Shown here piece after piece: positions 1 through 10,033 of a stretch of 64,000 nucleotides of DNA. This DNA comes from Bacteroidota bacterium (lineage in GTDB: Bacteria > Bacteroidota > Bacteroidia > UKL13-3): the NCBI GenBank assembly GCA_947457395.1, contig CANGVA010000002.1:145234-209233 (forward strand). The letters are read 5' to 3'. Under the pieces are notes generated by a model. It ran no database searches and was not told the origin of the DNA. It saw only the letters and a program-made list of their open reading frames with translations. Numbering within the stretch: the stretch's first letter is position 1; every line of letters begins with the position of its first letter. Both the position numbers and the translations under genes were made by a program.

Positions 1-25
1 AACCACATCATTCTAATTACAACAG

Positions 26-634
26 TTGCAATTTGCCAAAACTTTTTGCTCCTTAATACTCTGTTTATTTGCCAGCGTATGTAGCGGCCAATTTTGCGAT
101 GAGGTAGTGCTGACCAACACGGGTCAATCAAACCTTAACATGACGTTCGACACGTTTGGCAAATACTTATCAGGCCAAACTTTTAATGGTGCCACACGCC
201 TGAAGGTAAAGGTAGATAACTCTATTAATAGCAACCCGGCCTGCCGTTGGAACCTGGTAGTATTGGTTGACAATGGAGGTGGTGTAACGCCAAATGATGA
301 GTGGGAAACCGTTTTTAGTCAATCTTTATCAGGTACTGCACCAAAAATAGATATACTTCAACTGCGCATTAAAAACATTTGTAACACACCACTGGTTGGC
401 TCACAGTTTTTTAGTGTTCCTTTGGTTACGGGTACACCTGTAATGGTAATAACCAATAACGGCATAACCACACCTGCCGGCTCTTGTATAGCCAATGTTA
501 ATGGCCCGGGCAATGCAAACACCAATCCAAACGAATATATTTTTGATATAGATTACCGTATAGTTCCTGGCGGTAGTCTTAAAAGCGGGGTTTATGAACT
601 CAGGGTAAGGTTTCTACTTACCGAAGTGTTTTAA
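26..634 (+). CDS. Small secreted protein, pilin-like C-terminal strand (hypothetical)
   Basis: A 202-residue exported protein of unknown function. It opens with a signal peptide (hydrophobic residues about 8-20, cleavage probably before QFCDE). The only start after the in-frame stop at 14-16 is TTG at 26. The rest is predicted all-beta, with Cys residues at the N-terminus and mid-protein that could pair. The C-terminus (GGSLKSGVYELRVRFLLTE) has the alternating hydrophobic pattern after a G-x-Y turn that ends pilin and spore-coat-U domains. It lies 1 nt before a large outer-membrane protein with usher-like layout, so I infer it could be that protein's secreted subunit. The family was not recognised with certainty; an unrelated secreted beta-sandwich is the main alternative. 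Confidence 0.6.
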   Translation: MQFAKTFCSLILCLFASVCSGQFCDEVVLTNTGQSNLNMTFDTFGKYLSGQTFNGATRLKVKVDNSINSNPACRWNLVVLVDNGGGVTPNDEWETVFSQSLSGTAPKIDILQLRIKNICNTPLVGSQFFSVPLVTGTPVMVITNNGITTPAGSCIANVNGPGNANTNPNEYIFDIDYRIVPGGSLKSGVYELRVRFLLTEVF

Positions 635-635
635 T

Positions 636-3557
636 ATGCTGGGCGAAAACAGACATATTATCCGCATACTTATATTAGCGCTGCTGTTTTTACTTTATTT
701 TAACAAAACAGGTGCACAAATAAGAAAACTTGAAATTGCTTTTCAAACGAAAGAATTTGAATTAAAAAAAGGAGACGTTATCTCCAACGTATTGAGGATA
801 GTAAATACAGGAGAATCTACCGACAGTTTTAGTATAAGCATTGACTACCCGGCAGGATGGAAATTGCTATTTAACACAGACCTACTCTATACATGTAAGC
901 CAAGTGATACACTTTATATTCCGGTTAGAATTGTGCCACTTGGCAAAGGCAGCGGCAATAGCCGTTATATGATTTCTGCTTTTGCTGCATCCACAGATGA
1001 TTTGGATCTGGGTCAAGATATTTTTTGGGCTTTTACCAAGAAAAGCGTTAGCTGGAAAACAAGCACAGAACCTGCAGGTATTGTATATTTCAGAAACAGA
1101 GAGGATGAGGCTAAATTTAGTGTTAATATTATAAATACGGGAACCGAATTGCAACCAATCATGTATTCCATAAACAATATGAGCTTGCAATCCGCAATTG
1201 TTGACTCAACCGGAAAGCCTATCAAAAAAACCGCTCAAATTATACAGTTAAATTCTTTTGAAGATACCACATTCTTTTACACATTTAAGTATATGCAGGG
1301 TAGAAGAAATTTTGCTATGATTGATATTGAAAACTACCGCCCAGATAACGCAAAAGAAGAAAAATCATATAACCTTATTATCAACTCTGAAGAACCTAAT
1401 TTTGGACAACCGGGCTCTTTCAATACCTCCTCCAGGCTGCAGTTTAAAAAACTCAGTGACGAAAAAAGAGCAGAACGCCAAACTTACTCAGACCTTCCGT
1501 TTATTATTGACTATAATGTGAGTAATTTACTCGATCAAATTTCTTTTACCAATATCAATATCCGTGGGCAGTCTAATATTGGCCCCGACCAATCTCTTAT
1601 TTATAACATGCAAGCCAATGCCATTGGCAACAATTATTCAGAATTGTTTAGAAACAACAACTATTATATTGGATACTTCCATCCGAAGGGAAATCTTCAG
1701 GCAGGGTATTTAAATGGCGCATATATTGGTTTGCAAAGTTTTGGCAGAGGATTAAAAGGCACATATAACATAAATTCCAGAAACGCTGTAAACAGTTTTT
1801 ATGTGGTGAATCAGGACCGCAAAGGCACAGTTATTTTAAACTCTTATGGCATAGGACATAGTTTTAAATATTATAAAAACAATCTCATACATCTAGAATA
1901 TGGTAAAGCCGATAACAAATTAAACGGAACTGCTTCAACCGTATTAAATACTAGAATAACATATTCCTTCTTCCGCACACATTCAATCAATGCAATGTAT
2001 TCTAACAGCTGGAATAATATTGATAATAAAATTCAGGGGAAAACGAACAATTACGGATACTTTTTGCTGGCTAACTATAATGCGGCAATACTAAGAAACA
2101 AACTAAGCTATGAACATAGCTTTGGCCAAAACACACGAGATTATGCTAATGCCGGTGTATCCAGAGTTTTTTATAACCACCGCTCACGATACTTTATAAA
2201 TGGCAATTGGAGTGTCATGCTCTCTAACAATTACAACCAAAGCAAAGCAATGGTGGCAAGAATGGATAACACGAGTGTGATTAATCGTCTATCGTTTATC
2301 CGCGCATTTAAGACCCAAAGCGTTCAGCCAATTTTGTTCTACAACAGAATGAATACATTCTTGTTGAATTATGAAGTCGTAGGCGGGGGTATTAATTACA
2401 ACTACTTTGACCCCAAAGATAATACGCGTCTATCAACAACAGTTGAGGCGGGTAATAATATTCCATCATCCGATACACGTTTTAAATCCAACCAGTTTTT
2501 GATGTGGAATACCCTATTCTTTTATCGGACACTAACAGTGAACTGCCGCTATATTATTGGTAATTTTGGTATAACAGAACAAAGTGCCGCAATTGCAAAT
2601 CGAGTTACACCACAAACACTAACAACCAGTTTTCAGCACCAATATGTCTTTCCCAACACTAAGTTTATGTTACAAACAGCTGGAAATTACTTTTATAATA
2701 ATATTTTTAAGCAGCACAATGCAAGCCTTAACCCTGACATTTATATGTTTACAAGAGATGGGTGGCGGTTTAGAGTGGGCGCAACAATTGGCATAACATC
2801 CAGCATGGCTTTGTCAAATTTCTATAACCCATCCCTCTCCGTTTCTGGCGATGAAGAAAGAATTACAAATCAGAGTATTTTTATAACGCTTGGCGTAAGA
2901 AAAGAGTTTTCTACACCAATCCCGTTCAAGAAAAGCAGATTCACCAAATGCCAAGTTGTGGCATTTTATGATGTAAATGGAAATGGTATTCTTGATAAAA
3001 GGGAACGACCAGTTGAGAATGTAGTTGTAATTATTAATGATGATGAGGTGCTAACCAACGCTGATGGTGAAGCGACAATCGTTGGTGCCGAGATTGGCGT
3101 AAACAAATGGCGTGTTTTTTCACTTGAACCGGTTACCGGTTGGTTTCCTAATATTAGTGATACACTGCTTATTTCAAAAAACAAAACAGCATTGGTGCCA
3201 TTTGTTAAAGGCGTTAGGGTGAAGGGCAAAGTATCAATTGATCGTGAAGCTATAGCTGTTGACAAAGATGAGCTTTTTGATTTATCTTCAATAAAAATAA
3301 CAGCTGTTAACCACAATAAGACCATAAGCTCCCTAACTTCAGTTGATGGTACTTTTGAATTCTTTTTGCCCTATGGTGATTATATAATTAGCATGGATGA
3401 AGGTGTGCTTGGAAATAGGTTTAAACTGGCTAAGAACAATTACGAATTAAGTATTACCAAAGAATCAGATGGATTGTACCTGTCTTTTTTGATTATTGAA
3501 AAGAAACGCAAAATCAATAAAAAAATATTTGAACAGAATAACGGCAATAAGAAGTAA
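636..3557 (+). CDS. Large outer-membrane protein with usher-like domain order
   Basis: A 973-residue exported protein. Residues 1-27 are a signal peptide ending GAQ. About residues 28-250 form one or two Ig-like domains resembling the NEW3/COG1470 type (NVLRIVNTGESTDSFSI). About residues 260-760 are rich in aromatic-ended amphipathic strands with many N/Y/S residues, typical of a large beta-barrel. From about 770 there is a DVNGNGILDKRERPV motif starting a carboxypeptidase-regulatory/SdrD-like beta-sandwich, then a second small beta domain. The order periplasmic Ig, barrel, C-terminal beta-sandwiches recalls fimbrial ushers, in particular the TcfC/CooC type with its C-terminal 'D-x-N-x-N-G' domain. 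No TonB plug or T9SS tail is visible. The gene is 1 nt behind a pilin-like secreted protein, consistent with co-transcription. The usher role is inference; a surface-adhesin barrel is the alternative. Confidence 0.65.
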   Translation: MLGENRHIIRILILALLFLLYFNKTGAQIRKLEIAFQTKEFELKKGDVISNVLRIVNTGESTDSFSISIDYPAGWKLLFNTDLLYTCKPSDTLYIPVRIVPLGKGSGNSRYMISAFAASTDDLDLGQDIFWAFTKKSVSWKTSTEPAGIVYFRNREDEAKFSVNIINTGTELQPIMYSINNMSLQSAIVDSTGKPIKKTAQIIQLNSFEDTTFFYTFKYMQGRRNFAMIDIENYRPDNAKEEKSYNLIINSEEPNFGQPGSFNTSSRLQFKKLSDEKRAERQTYSDLPFIIDYNVSNLLDQISFTNINIRGQSNIGPDQSLIYNMQANAIGNNYSELFRNNNYYIGYFHPKGNLQAGYLNGAYIGLQSFGRGLKGTYNINSRNAVNSFYVVNQDRKGTVILNSYGIGHSFKYYKNNLIHLEYGKADNKLNGTASTVLNTRITYSFFRTHSINAMYSNSWNNIDNKIQGKTNNYGYFLLANYNAAILRNKLSYEHSFGQNTRDYANAGVSRVFYNHRSRYFINGNWSVMLSNNYNQSKAMVARMDNTSVINRLSFIRAFKTQSVQPILFYNRMNTFLLNYEVVGGGINYNYFDPKDNTRLSTTVEAGNNIPSSDTRFKSNQFLMWNTLFFYRTLTVNCRYIIGNFGITEQSAAIANRVTPQTLTTSFQHQYVFPNTKFMLQTAGNYFYNNIFKQHNASLNPDIYMFTRDGWRFRVGATIGITSSMALSNFYNPSLSVSGDEERITNQSIFITLGVRKEFSTPIPFKKSRFTKCQVVAFYDVNGNGILDKRERPVENVVVIINDDEVLTNADGEATIVGAEIGVNKWRVFSLEPVTGWFPNISDTLLISKNKTALVPFVKGVRVKGKVSIDREAIAVDKDELFDLSSIKITAVNHNKTISSLTSVDGTFEFFLPYGDYIISMDEGVLGNRFKLAKNNYELSITKESDGLYLSFLIIEKKRKINKKIFEQNNGNKK

Positions 3558-3596
3558 TATCGCAGCTTGTTGTTGCATGTAAATTCATTCAATATT

Positions 3597-6500
3597 ATGC
3601 GATTCATTTTACTACTTTTCATCACTATTAATCTGTGCATCACCGATGTAGATGCTCAAGAAAAAAGAGCATTAAAACAATCGGCATGGCAGCAACAAGT
3701 TGCCTATACCATTGATGTAAAACTAAATGATATAAGCAATGAACTACATGGTAACGAGACCATCAGGTATACAAATAATGCTCCACAAGCACTCGACACA
3801 ATTTACATGCATCTATGGCCGAATGCCTATAAAAACAATGAAACGGCTTTTGCAAAACAGCAACTAAAAAACGGCAAAACTGATTTTCATTTTGCTGAAG
3901 AAACCGACAGAGGCTGGATTGATTCCCTTCTTTTTAAAATAAACGGAGATCCCATAAAATGGCAACTTACCGGAGATATAGATATAGCTATTCTAATACC
4001 TGATAAGCCGATTAAGCAGGGCGAAACCATCATCATATCAACACCATTTAAAGTTAAAATACCAAAGGTGTTTTCCCGCTTGGGTCACGAAAATCAATTG
4101 TACTGCATTACCCAATGGTATCCCAAACCCGCAGTATATGATGTGAACGGTTGGAACCCTATGCCTTATCTGGACCAAGGGGAATTTTATAGTGAATTTG
4201 GTTCATTTGATGTTCGTATATCTGTACCCGAAAATTATCTTGTTGCTGCTACAGGAAACCTTACAAACACAGATGAACTGATAAAATTATTTGATCTAAG
4301 TAAAAAGAAATTTACATCAGCTAAAGGTAAAACTGCATCTCCCGAAAATCCACCTTCTGCAACAACCTATAAAACACTTCGGTATTTACAGGACAGCATT
4401 CATGATTTTGCGTGGTTTTGTGATAAGCGATTTAAGTTGGAAAGAAGCGAAGTGGTTTTGCCACATAGCGGAAGAAAAGTTACTACCTGGTTTTATAGCA
4501 GTAACCCGAAAAAGAGTGTGGTGCACTGGGTAGATTCGGCCATTCTTTTTTATTCTGCCCATGTGGGGGAATATCCGTTTGCCCAGGCAACGGGTGTGTA
4601 CACTCCATTGCTGGCAGGTGGGGGCATGGAGTATCCTACCATAACAAATATGAGCACGGTGGAACGGCAGGTAATTGTTCACGAGGTTGGTCATAACTGG
4701 TTTTACGGGATTTTAGGAAACAATGAGCGCCTATATCCCTGGATGGACGAAAGCTTTAATAATTATTATGAAACACGCAGTGCTTATCAAAAAAAGGTTC
4801 CTACACATGATGGTATTTCTTTAAGCAATTTGAAAGGAAACAATTTGGAAGAGGAGTTTAGCGGATTAAATTTTTATCAATTACACCATGCCATGCATGC
4901 CCGGCTAAATGATGATCAACCTGTAAATCTTAAAAGCGATTCTTTTTCAAACGAAAATTATGGCGCCATGGTGTATGCAAAAGGTACCCTTAATATGATG
5001 CACCTAAATCAGTATTTGGGAGATTCCCTTTTTGACAGTATGATGAAGGCCTACTATGAAAAATGGAAGTTTAAGCACCCGCTTCCGGATGATTTCAGAG
5101 AACATGCCGAGACATTTACCGGAAAAAATCTAGGCTGGTTTTTTGATGTATTGATGGCTAAAACAAGTACCCCCGACTGGCGCATAAAAAAGTATGAATC
5201 AAAAACGAATAAGCTTTTCATTGAGGGCAATAATGCTGAAAGTGTGCCCTTTCCTGTTACTTTTTTTAACAACAATATTGCTACTGAAACTAAGTGGTAT
5301 GATGGTTTTGCCGGCAAGGATACCAGCATTTTATTGCCCGGTAACGGTTTTGATTATATTGTACTTGATGCCTATGAGCACACCCCCGACTTTTACCGGT
5401 ACAATAATTCAACAAGAACACGTGGTATATTAAAATCTTGGCGCAGGCCGATATTGCAATGGCTGGCAAATGTAGAAAAACCCAATGAACATCGGTTTTT
5501 TGTAAGCCCTGTATTGGGCATGAACCTATATAATAAAACGATGCTGGGCATGGCATTTTATAATGGCCTGGTTCCGTCAAAAAAAACAGATTTTACGCTG
5601 GTGCCCATGTATGCTTTTGGTACGCGTGATTTGGTAGGATATGCCGAAGTAAATCACTTTGCTATAATAAACAGGTTGGGCATAAAAGATATAACCTTTA
5701 CACTAAAAGCAGCTCGTTTTGGCACATATGGTGATTATGTAAGACCAGATATTGACGCAGATGGTGCCATATACAATCGCACTTTTATCGGCACTGAAGT
5801 TTATGAAAAAATTGAGCCTTCTGCACTTATCAAACTCTCCAGTAAAAACGCATTAAACGGTGTTTCGCAATTTATACGCCTACGCTATACATTCACCACT
5901 GAAGATAAAATTACCAAACAATTGCTTCGCTATACTAACAATGTCAATTCATTTGTTACAACCTCTTACCGCTATGAACATGCCAGACCCATTAATCCCT
6001 ACGGAGCAAACATTACTTACCAATGGGGCAGCATGGATGAAACGTTTCAGAAAATTCAGGCAGAAGCCTACTACACAATTAGCTACGAAAAACCTAAAAA
6101 AGGTTTTAGCATCAGGGTCTTTGCAGGTGCTTTTATTGAACCCTACAAAGGTGATGACTCCCGTGTACTCTACCGTGCAGGAAATCAAACAGGCTATACC
6201 GATTATTTATATGATCAATCACAATTTGGAAGAGGTGAAGGAAACCCGGTTGTTGGCAGTAACAGCCTTTTTGCACAACAACTCATGTTTAGCGAGCTAA
6301 ATTTTAAAGAGCTTTATCCGCTTGCTCAGTCAAACCAATGGGTAACAGCTGCTAATTTGGAAACCACGCTGCCGGGCATATTGCCGTTACGCGTATATGC
6401 TGATTTAGCGTTTATACAATATGAAATAGCTACTACAACCAATACCGGTAAAATCATTTCATTAGAAAATAAGTTTTTATATACTGCCGGTGTAAGTGTG

Positions 6501-6677
6501 GTTATGTTTAGAGAAATTCTCCGCATCAATTTCCCGATGGTGGCCTCCAATGAAATTGTTGAATACTTTAAGGGCAATACGGTTAACCCCGGAAAATCTT
6601 ATGGAGAACGCATATCCTTTTCTCTTGACCTAAATAAACTTAACCCCATAAAGGCTGTAAAAAATATCAAATTTTAA
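3597..6677 (+). CDS. M1 family metallopeptidase with C-terminal beta-barrel-like region
   Basis: A zinc aminopeptidase-type protein of 1026 residues, counted from ATG 3597. That start is preferred over an upstream TTG at 3567 because the signal peptide MRFILLLFITINLCITDVDAQ begins there. Zinc ligands are HEVGH at 362-366 and E385, with the canonical 18-residue spacing of M1 gluzincins. The exopeptidase loop is GGMEYP instead of GAMEN, seen in divergent M1 members. After the catalytic part (to about residue 650) the chain continues with aromatic-rich strands to the C-terminus, suggesting an outer-membrane barrel that would anchor the peptidase. It lies about 40 nt after the usher-like gene and upstream of a second M1 peptidase. 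Family assignment is firm; barrel topology and substrate are inferred. Confidence 0.85.
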   Translation: MRFILLLFITINLCITDVDAQEKRALKQSAWQQQVAYTIDVKLNDISNELHGNETIRYTNNAPQALDTIYMHLWPNAYKNNETAFAKQQLKNGKTDFHFAEETDRGWIDSLLFKINGDPIKWQLTGDIDIAILIPDKPIKQGETIIISTPFKVKIPKVFSRLGHENQLYCITQWYPKPAVYDVNGWNPMPYLDQGEFYSEFGSFDVRISVPENYLVAATGNLTNTDELIKLFDLSKKKFTSAKGKTASPENPPSATTYKTLRYLQDSIHDFAWFCDKRFKLERSEVVLPHSGRKVTTWFYSSNPKKSVVHWVDSAILFYSAHVGEYPFAQATGVYTPLLAGGGMEYPTITNMSTVERQVIVHEVGHNWFYGILGNNERLYPWMDESFNNYYETRSAYQKKVPTHDGISLSNLKGNNLEEEFSGLNFYQLHHAMHARLNDDQPVNLKSDSFSNENYGAMVYAKGTLNMMHLNQYLGDSLFDSMMKAYYEKWKFKHPLPDDFREHAETFTGKNLGWFFDVLMAKTSTPDWRIKKYESKTNKLFIEGNNAESVPFPVTFFNNNIATETKWYDGFAGKDTSILLPGNGFDYIVLDAYEHTPDFYRYNNSTRTRGILKSWRRPILQWLANVEKPNEHRFFVSPVLGMNLYNKTMLGMAFYNGLVPSKKTDFTLVPMYAFGTRDLVGYAEVNHFAIINRLGIKDITFTLKAARFGTYGDYVRPDIDADGAIYNRTFIGTEVYEKIEPSALIKLSSKNALNGVSQFIRLRYTFTTEDKITKQLLRYTNNVNSFVTTSYRYEHARPINPYGANITYQWGSMDETFQKIQAEAYYTISYEKPKKGFSIRVFAGAFIEPYKGDDSRVLYRAGNQTGYTDYLYDQSQFGRGEGNPVVGSNSLFAQQLMFSELNFKELYPLAQSNQWVTAANLETTLPGILPLRVYADLAFIQYEIATTTNTGKIISLENKFLYTAGVSVVMFREILRINFPMVASNEIVEYFKGNTVNPGKSYGERISFSLDLNKLNPIKAVKNIKF

Positions 6678-6762
6678 GCACATATTTGGATTTGCCTCGG
6701 CCAATATTAACCCTCTCTGTTTTAAGTATTGATTAAGAAACTACTTATTAAATTGCATAACC

Positions 6763-9192
6763 ATGTATAAAAGAATTCTTTTCGCATTAGCTATTACCTG
6801 TAATGGTGTATTTGCACAAAATACCTATCGCAGCTATTTAAAAGATCAGACCACCTATCGCGAACACCCATTGGATATTACCAGGATGAAAGTTGAGGTT
6901 GCGTTTGAGCCCAATGCAGGTTTGGTAAAAGGAAAGGTTACACATAGCTTTCTTGTTTTGCAAAAACAAGTAGACTCTGTGTTTTTTGATGCACCCGGCA
7001 TTCGCATTAAAAATGCTTCCTTAAATGGCAAGACGCTTGCTTATCAAACCAACGGTAAAGGCGTTTGGGTGAAACTGGCAACACCGTTAATTTGGGACCA
7101 AAACGGTCAAATTGTTTTTGAGTATGAAGCCAACCCGCGTAAAGGAATTTATTTCATAGGCTGGAATGCAACAGATAATCCTGAGCAAAGCCCTTGGGCA
7201 GTACGCAAACAAATATGGACCCAAGGACAAGGTATTGATAACCGCTACTGGATTCCGATGTATGATGACATGAATGATAAATTCATTACCGAAACCGTAA
7301 TCACGTTTAATAAAGATTACGAGGTATTATCTAACGGCACCTTGCTTAAAAAAACAGCTAATAAAGACCAAACCATTACATGGCATTACAGCATGACCCG
7401 GCCGCATGCAGGCTATTTGCTTATGCTGGGCATAGGCAAATATGCAATCAAAGAATCCAAAAGTGCGCGGGGGGTGCCTATGAAGTTTTATTACTACCCT
7501 GAGTTTGCCAGCCGTTTGGAGCCTACTTACCGATACTCTGAGCGCATGGTTGATTTTCTGGAAAAGGAAACCGGCATCCTATATCCTTGGGAAAGTTACT
7601 CGCAAATAATGGTACAGGACTTTTTGTATGGCGCGATGGAAAATACAACTGCTACCATTTTTGGAGATTTTTTTAATGTGGATGCACGTGCATTCAAAGA
7701 TAGAAACTATGTAGGCGTGAACTGTCATGAGCTAACACACCAGTGGTTTGGAGATTTTATTACCGCCCGAGATGGTCGAGATACTTGGCTGCAGGAAAGT
7801 TATGCCACTTATTATCCTAAAATGTTTAACCGAGAAATACTTGGAGAAGATGATTACAACTGGCAACGCAGAGGTGAGCACAACACTGCGCTTGAAGCAA
7901 GCAAAAAAGACAGAAATCCTATAAGACACACACAAGCAGGAACAGCAAGGGTATATCCCAAGGGATCTGCCGTAATTAGCATGCTCAGCTATGCGCTGGG
8001 AGATGAACAGTGGAAGCGTGCACTGAATCATTATCTGAAAACACATGCTTATGCCAACGTAGAAACCAATGATTTGCAACAAGCCATACAGGATAAATTG
8101 GGAATTGACCTGAGTTGGTTCTTTGATCAATGGATTCTACGTGGCGGAGAACCACACTACAAGGTTCATTATGAAGATTTATTTTATAAAGACGGTTCAA
8201 GAGCCACAGAAGTTGCCGTTGAACAAACTCACCTGCGTGATGAAGTGGTGGGCTTATTTAAAATGCCCATAACCATAGAGGTGCATTATACCGATGGTTC
8301 TTCAGATAAGTCTACAGAATGGATTGATGAGGCTTTTGAGGTGGTAAAAATTCAGAACAAAAACAAAAAAGATATTGCCTATGTGTTGTTTGATCCCAAT
8401 AGCATGGTACTAAAATCAGTAACATTTAAAAAGGACTTTAATGAGCTGAAAGCGCAACTTTTAAAAGCCCCCAACATGCTAGACAGATATGATGCATTGG
8501 TGGCGCTAAAAGATTTTTCGCTTGATAAAAAAAGAGCTTTGCTGATAGACATATTAAATAATGAATCGTTTCATGCCATGAAAACAGAAGCCATTAATCA
8601 GCTTAGCGGGGATAAAGAAACAGCATCAATTGTGGCGAAAGTTTTTGATCAATACCATAGTGCACCCAAACTTGCTGCCATCAAACATGCAGCTGATGAT
8701 GTCTTCTGGAAAGAGAGGCTTGTAAAATGTCTTGCTGATTCAAGCTATGATGTGGTAGGTGCTGCGCTCGAAAAGTTGTGTAAAGGATATCCTGCAGAAG
8801 CACAAGTCTTTTTAAATCAAACAATAGGGTTGGACGGCACCACCAACAATCTACGTGTAAAATGGCACGAGCTGGCAGCCTCCTGCAATATTGATAAAGA
8901 TAAAAACCTTGATGCACTGGTTTGGCTAAGCAGCAACGCTTGGGAGTTTAGAACCAGAAATAATGCCTTTGCTGCTCTCAAGGCGCTTAATCACTGTAAT
9001 ACACAATTCGCAGCCCATTTGCTTGATGCCGTTACAAGCACCAACGGAAGGTTATCCGGCCCCGCCACTCAACTAATAGAACACTTTGCACTGCAAACCA
9101 CTTATCGCAATCTATTTATACAATCCTATCAACAACTGGCAGATAATGCCAAAAGGGATTTAATCAAAAAACAACTGAGCTTTTTACCATGA
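6763..9192 (+). CDS. M1 family aminopeptidase, periplasmic/secreted, with HEAT-like C-terminus
   Basis: A zinc aminopeptidase of 809 residues that removes N-terminal residues from peptides. A signal peptide is clear (MYKRILFALAITCNGVFAQ). The GAMEN substrate-binding motif is at 290-294, and the zinc site HELTH at 322-326 with E345 matches HExxH-18-E. Residues from about 560 onward are helical repeats (repeated DALVALKDFSLDKKRALL-like units), similar to the HEAT/ARM-like C-terminal domain of PepN/LTA4 hydrolase relatives. The stop codon overlaps the next gene's start by 4 nt (ATGA), indicating translational coupling. An 85-nt gap separates it from the upstream M1 gene. Confidence 0.92.
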   Translation: MYKRILFALAITCNGVFAQNTYRSYLKDQTTYREHPLDITRMKVEVAFEPNAGLVKGKVTHSFLVLQKQVDSVFFDAPGIRIKNASLNGKTLAYQTNGKGVWVKLATPLIWDQNGQIVFEYEANPRKGIYFIGWNATDNPEQSPWAVRKQIWTQGQGIDNRYWIPMYDDMNDKFITETVITFNKDYEVLSNGTLLKKTANKDQTITWHYSMTRPHAGYLLMLGIGKYAIKESKSARGVPMKFYYYPEFASRLEPTYRYSERMVDFLEKETGILYPWESYSQIMVQDFLYGAMENTTATIFGDFFNVDARAFKDRNYVGVNCHELTHQWFGDFITARDGRDTWLQESYATYYPKMFNREILGEDDYNWQRRGEHNTALEASKKDRNPIRHTQAGTARVYPKGSAVISMLSYALGDEQWKRALNHYLKTHAYANVETNDLQQAIQDKLGIDLSWFFDQWILRGGEPHYKVHYEDLFYKDGSRATEVAVEQTHLRDEVVGLFKMPITIEVHYTDGSSDKSTEWIDEAFEVVKIQNKNKKDIAYVLFDPNSMVLKSVTFKKDFNELKAQLLKAPNMLDRYDALVALKDFSLDKKRALLIDILNNESFHAMKTEAINQLSGDKETASIVAKVFDQYHSAPKLAAIKHAADDVFWKERLVKCLADSSYDVVGAALEKLCKGYPAEAQVFLNQTIGLDGTTNNLRVKWHELAASCNIDKDKNLDALVWLSSNAWEFRTRNNAFAALKALNHCNTQFAAHLLDAVTSTNGRLSGPATQLIEHFALQTTYRNLFIQSYQQLADNAKRDLIKKQLSFLP

Positions 9193-9944
9193 AAAAGTTA
9201 TTGCTTGCCTGTTTGCTCTTGCAGGCTCTTTTTACTTGCGCACAATATGACCTAAAAAATTACACCGTTAGCTCTTACCTGAGAGAAGACTGCTCAACTT
9301 ATATTATGTTACCCCTGTTTCCTAAAGAAACAAAAAAAGATGAGCTAAATAGGTTAGTAATAAACGCACTTACCAAACATCATTTTTTATTTGAACAGCA
9401 ACTGGTAAATCTAAAGGCATTTTATGACGAGCGCCAGTATAACGGTGACTCTGTTTTGGGTTTTACCATAATGGCTGGTTGTACCTTTGCCAAAAGGGGG
9501 ATTTACAGTTTTACCGGCTGCCCATATAACGCATGCGACAAAAAGCCACAATCTGAAATGGAAACGGTAATGGCCGTGCTGGACAGCACCAAAGGGAAAC
9601 TGCTCGTGCTAAGAGATATCATTACTCCGGCAAAGTATGATTCATTGGTAAATTTTGTAATTATGATTGCCAATCGTTACCGCATTAAAACAATACCTTC
9701 TTGCTCCTACTCATCAACAACACCTGTTGTTGTAAACTCATCAAACGGCAGCACTACTCCGGGCAATGAAGTCACCTATGGAAACCAACTTGATACCAAA
9801 TTCTACATTAAACCCGATGCACTTGTTCTTCACCTACTGGCCCAACATAGTCGTTATGCTTACGCTACTGTTGAATTAAATATACCCATTAGGCTAATGG
9901 CATATTTCCTTAAACCGGAATATGCCAGCCGCATTCTTCCTTAA
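9189..9944 (+). CDS. Exported protein of unknown function
   Basis: A 251-residue protein with a signal peptide (MKKLLLACLLLQALFTCAQ). I recognise no family. The mature part has several Cys residues (EDCSTY, AGCTF, GCPYNACDKK, PSCSY) that could form disulfides, and a Ser/Thr/Asn-rich linker at about residues 177-190. The start overlaps the stop of the upstream M1 aminopeptidase (ATGA), so the two are probably made together and may act together in the envelope. No zinc motif or catalytic signature is visible. Confidence 0.75.
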   Translation: MKKLLLACLLLQALFTCAQYDLKNYTVSSYLREDCSTYIMLPLFPKETKKDELNRLVINALTKHHFLFEQQLVNLKAFYDERQYNGDSVLGFTIMAGCTFAKRGIYSFTGCPYNACDKKPQSEMETVMAVLDSTKGKLLVLRDIITPAKYDSLVNFVIMIANRYRIKTIPSCSYSSTTPVVVNSSNGSTTPGNEVTYGNQLDTKFYIKPDALVLHLLAQHSRYAYATVELNIPIRLMAYFLKPEYASRILP

Positions 9945-10033
9945 TTTTTTGTTCTGTTTATCAATTGATTATGCGTTTTTGATATAGTGGTGTAACTTTA
10001 CGCAACCCATATCCGTATGAAAGATTACACCAC

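Noticed and set aside
5416..5428. Other CACGTG hexamers (also near 7685, 19931, 32870, 36335) as parS
   Set aside because: They lack the GTT...AAC arms of the consensus and look like chance hexamers in coding sequence.
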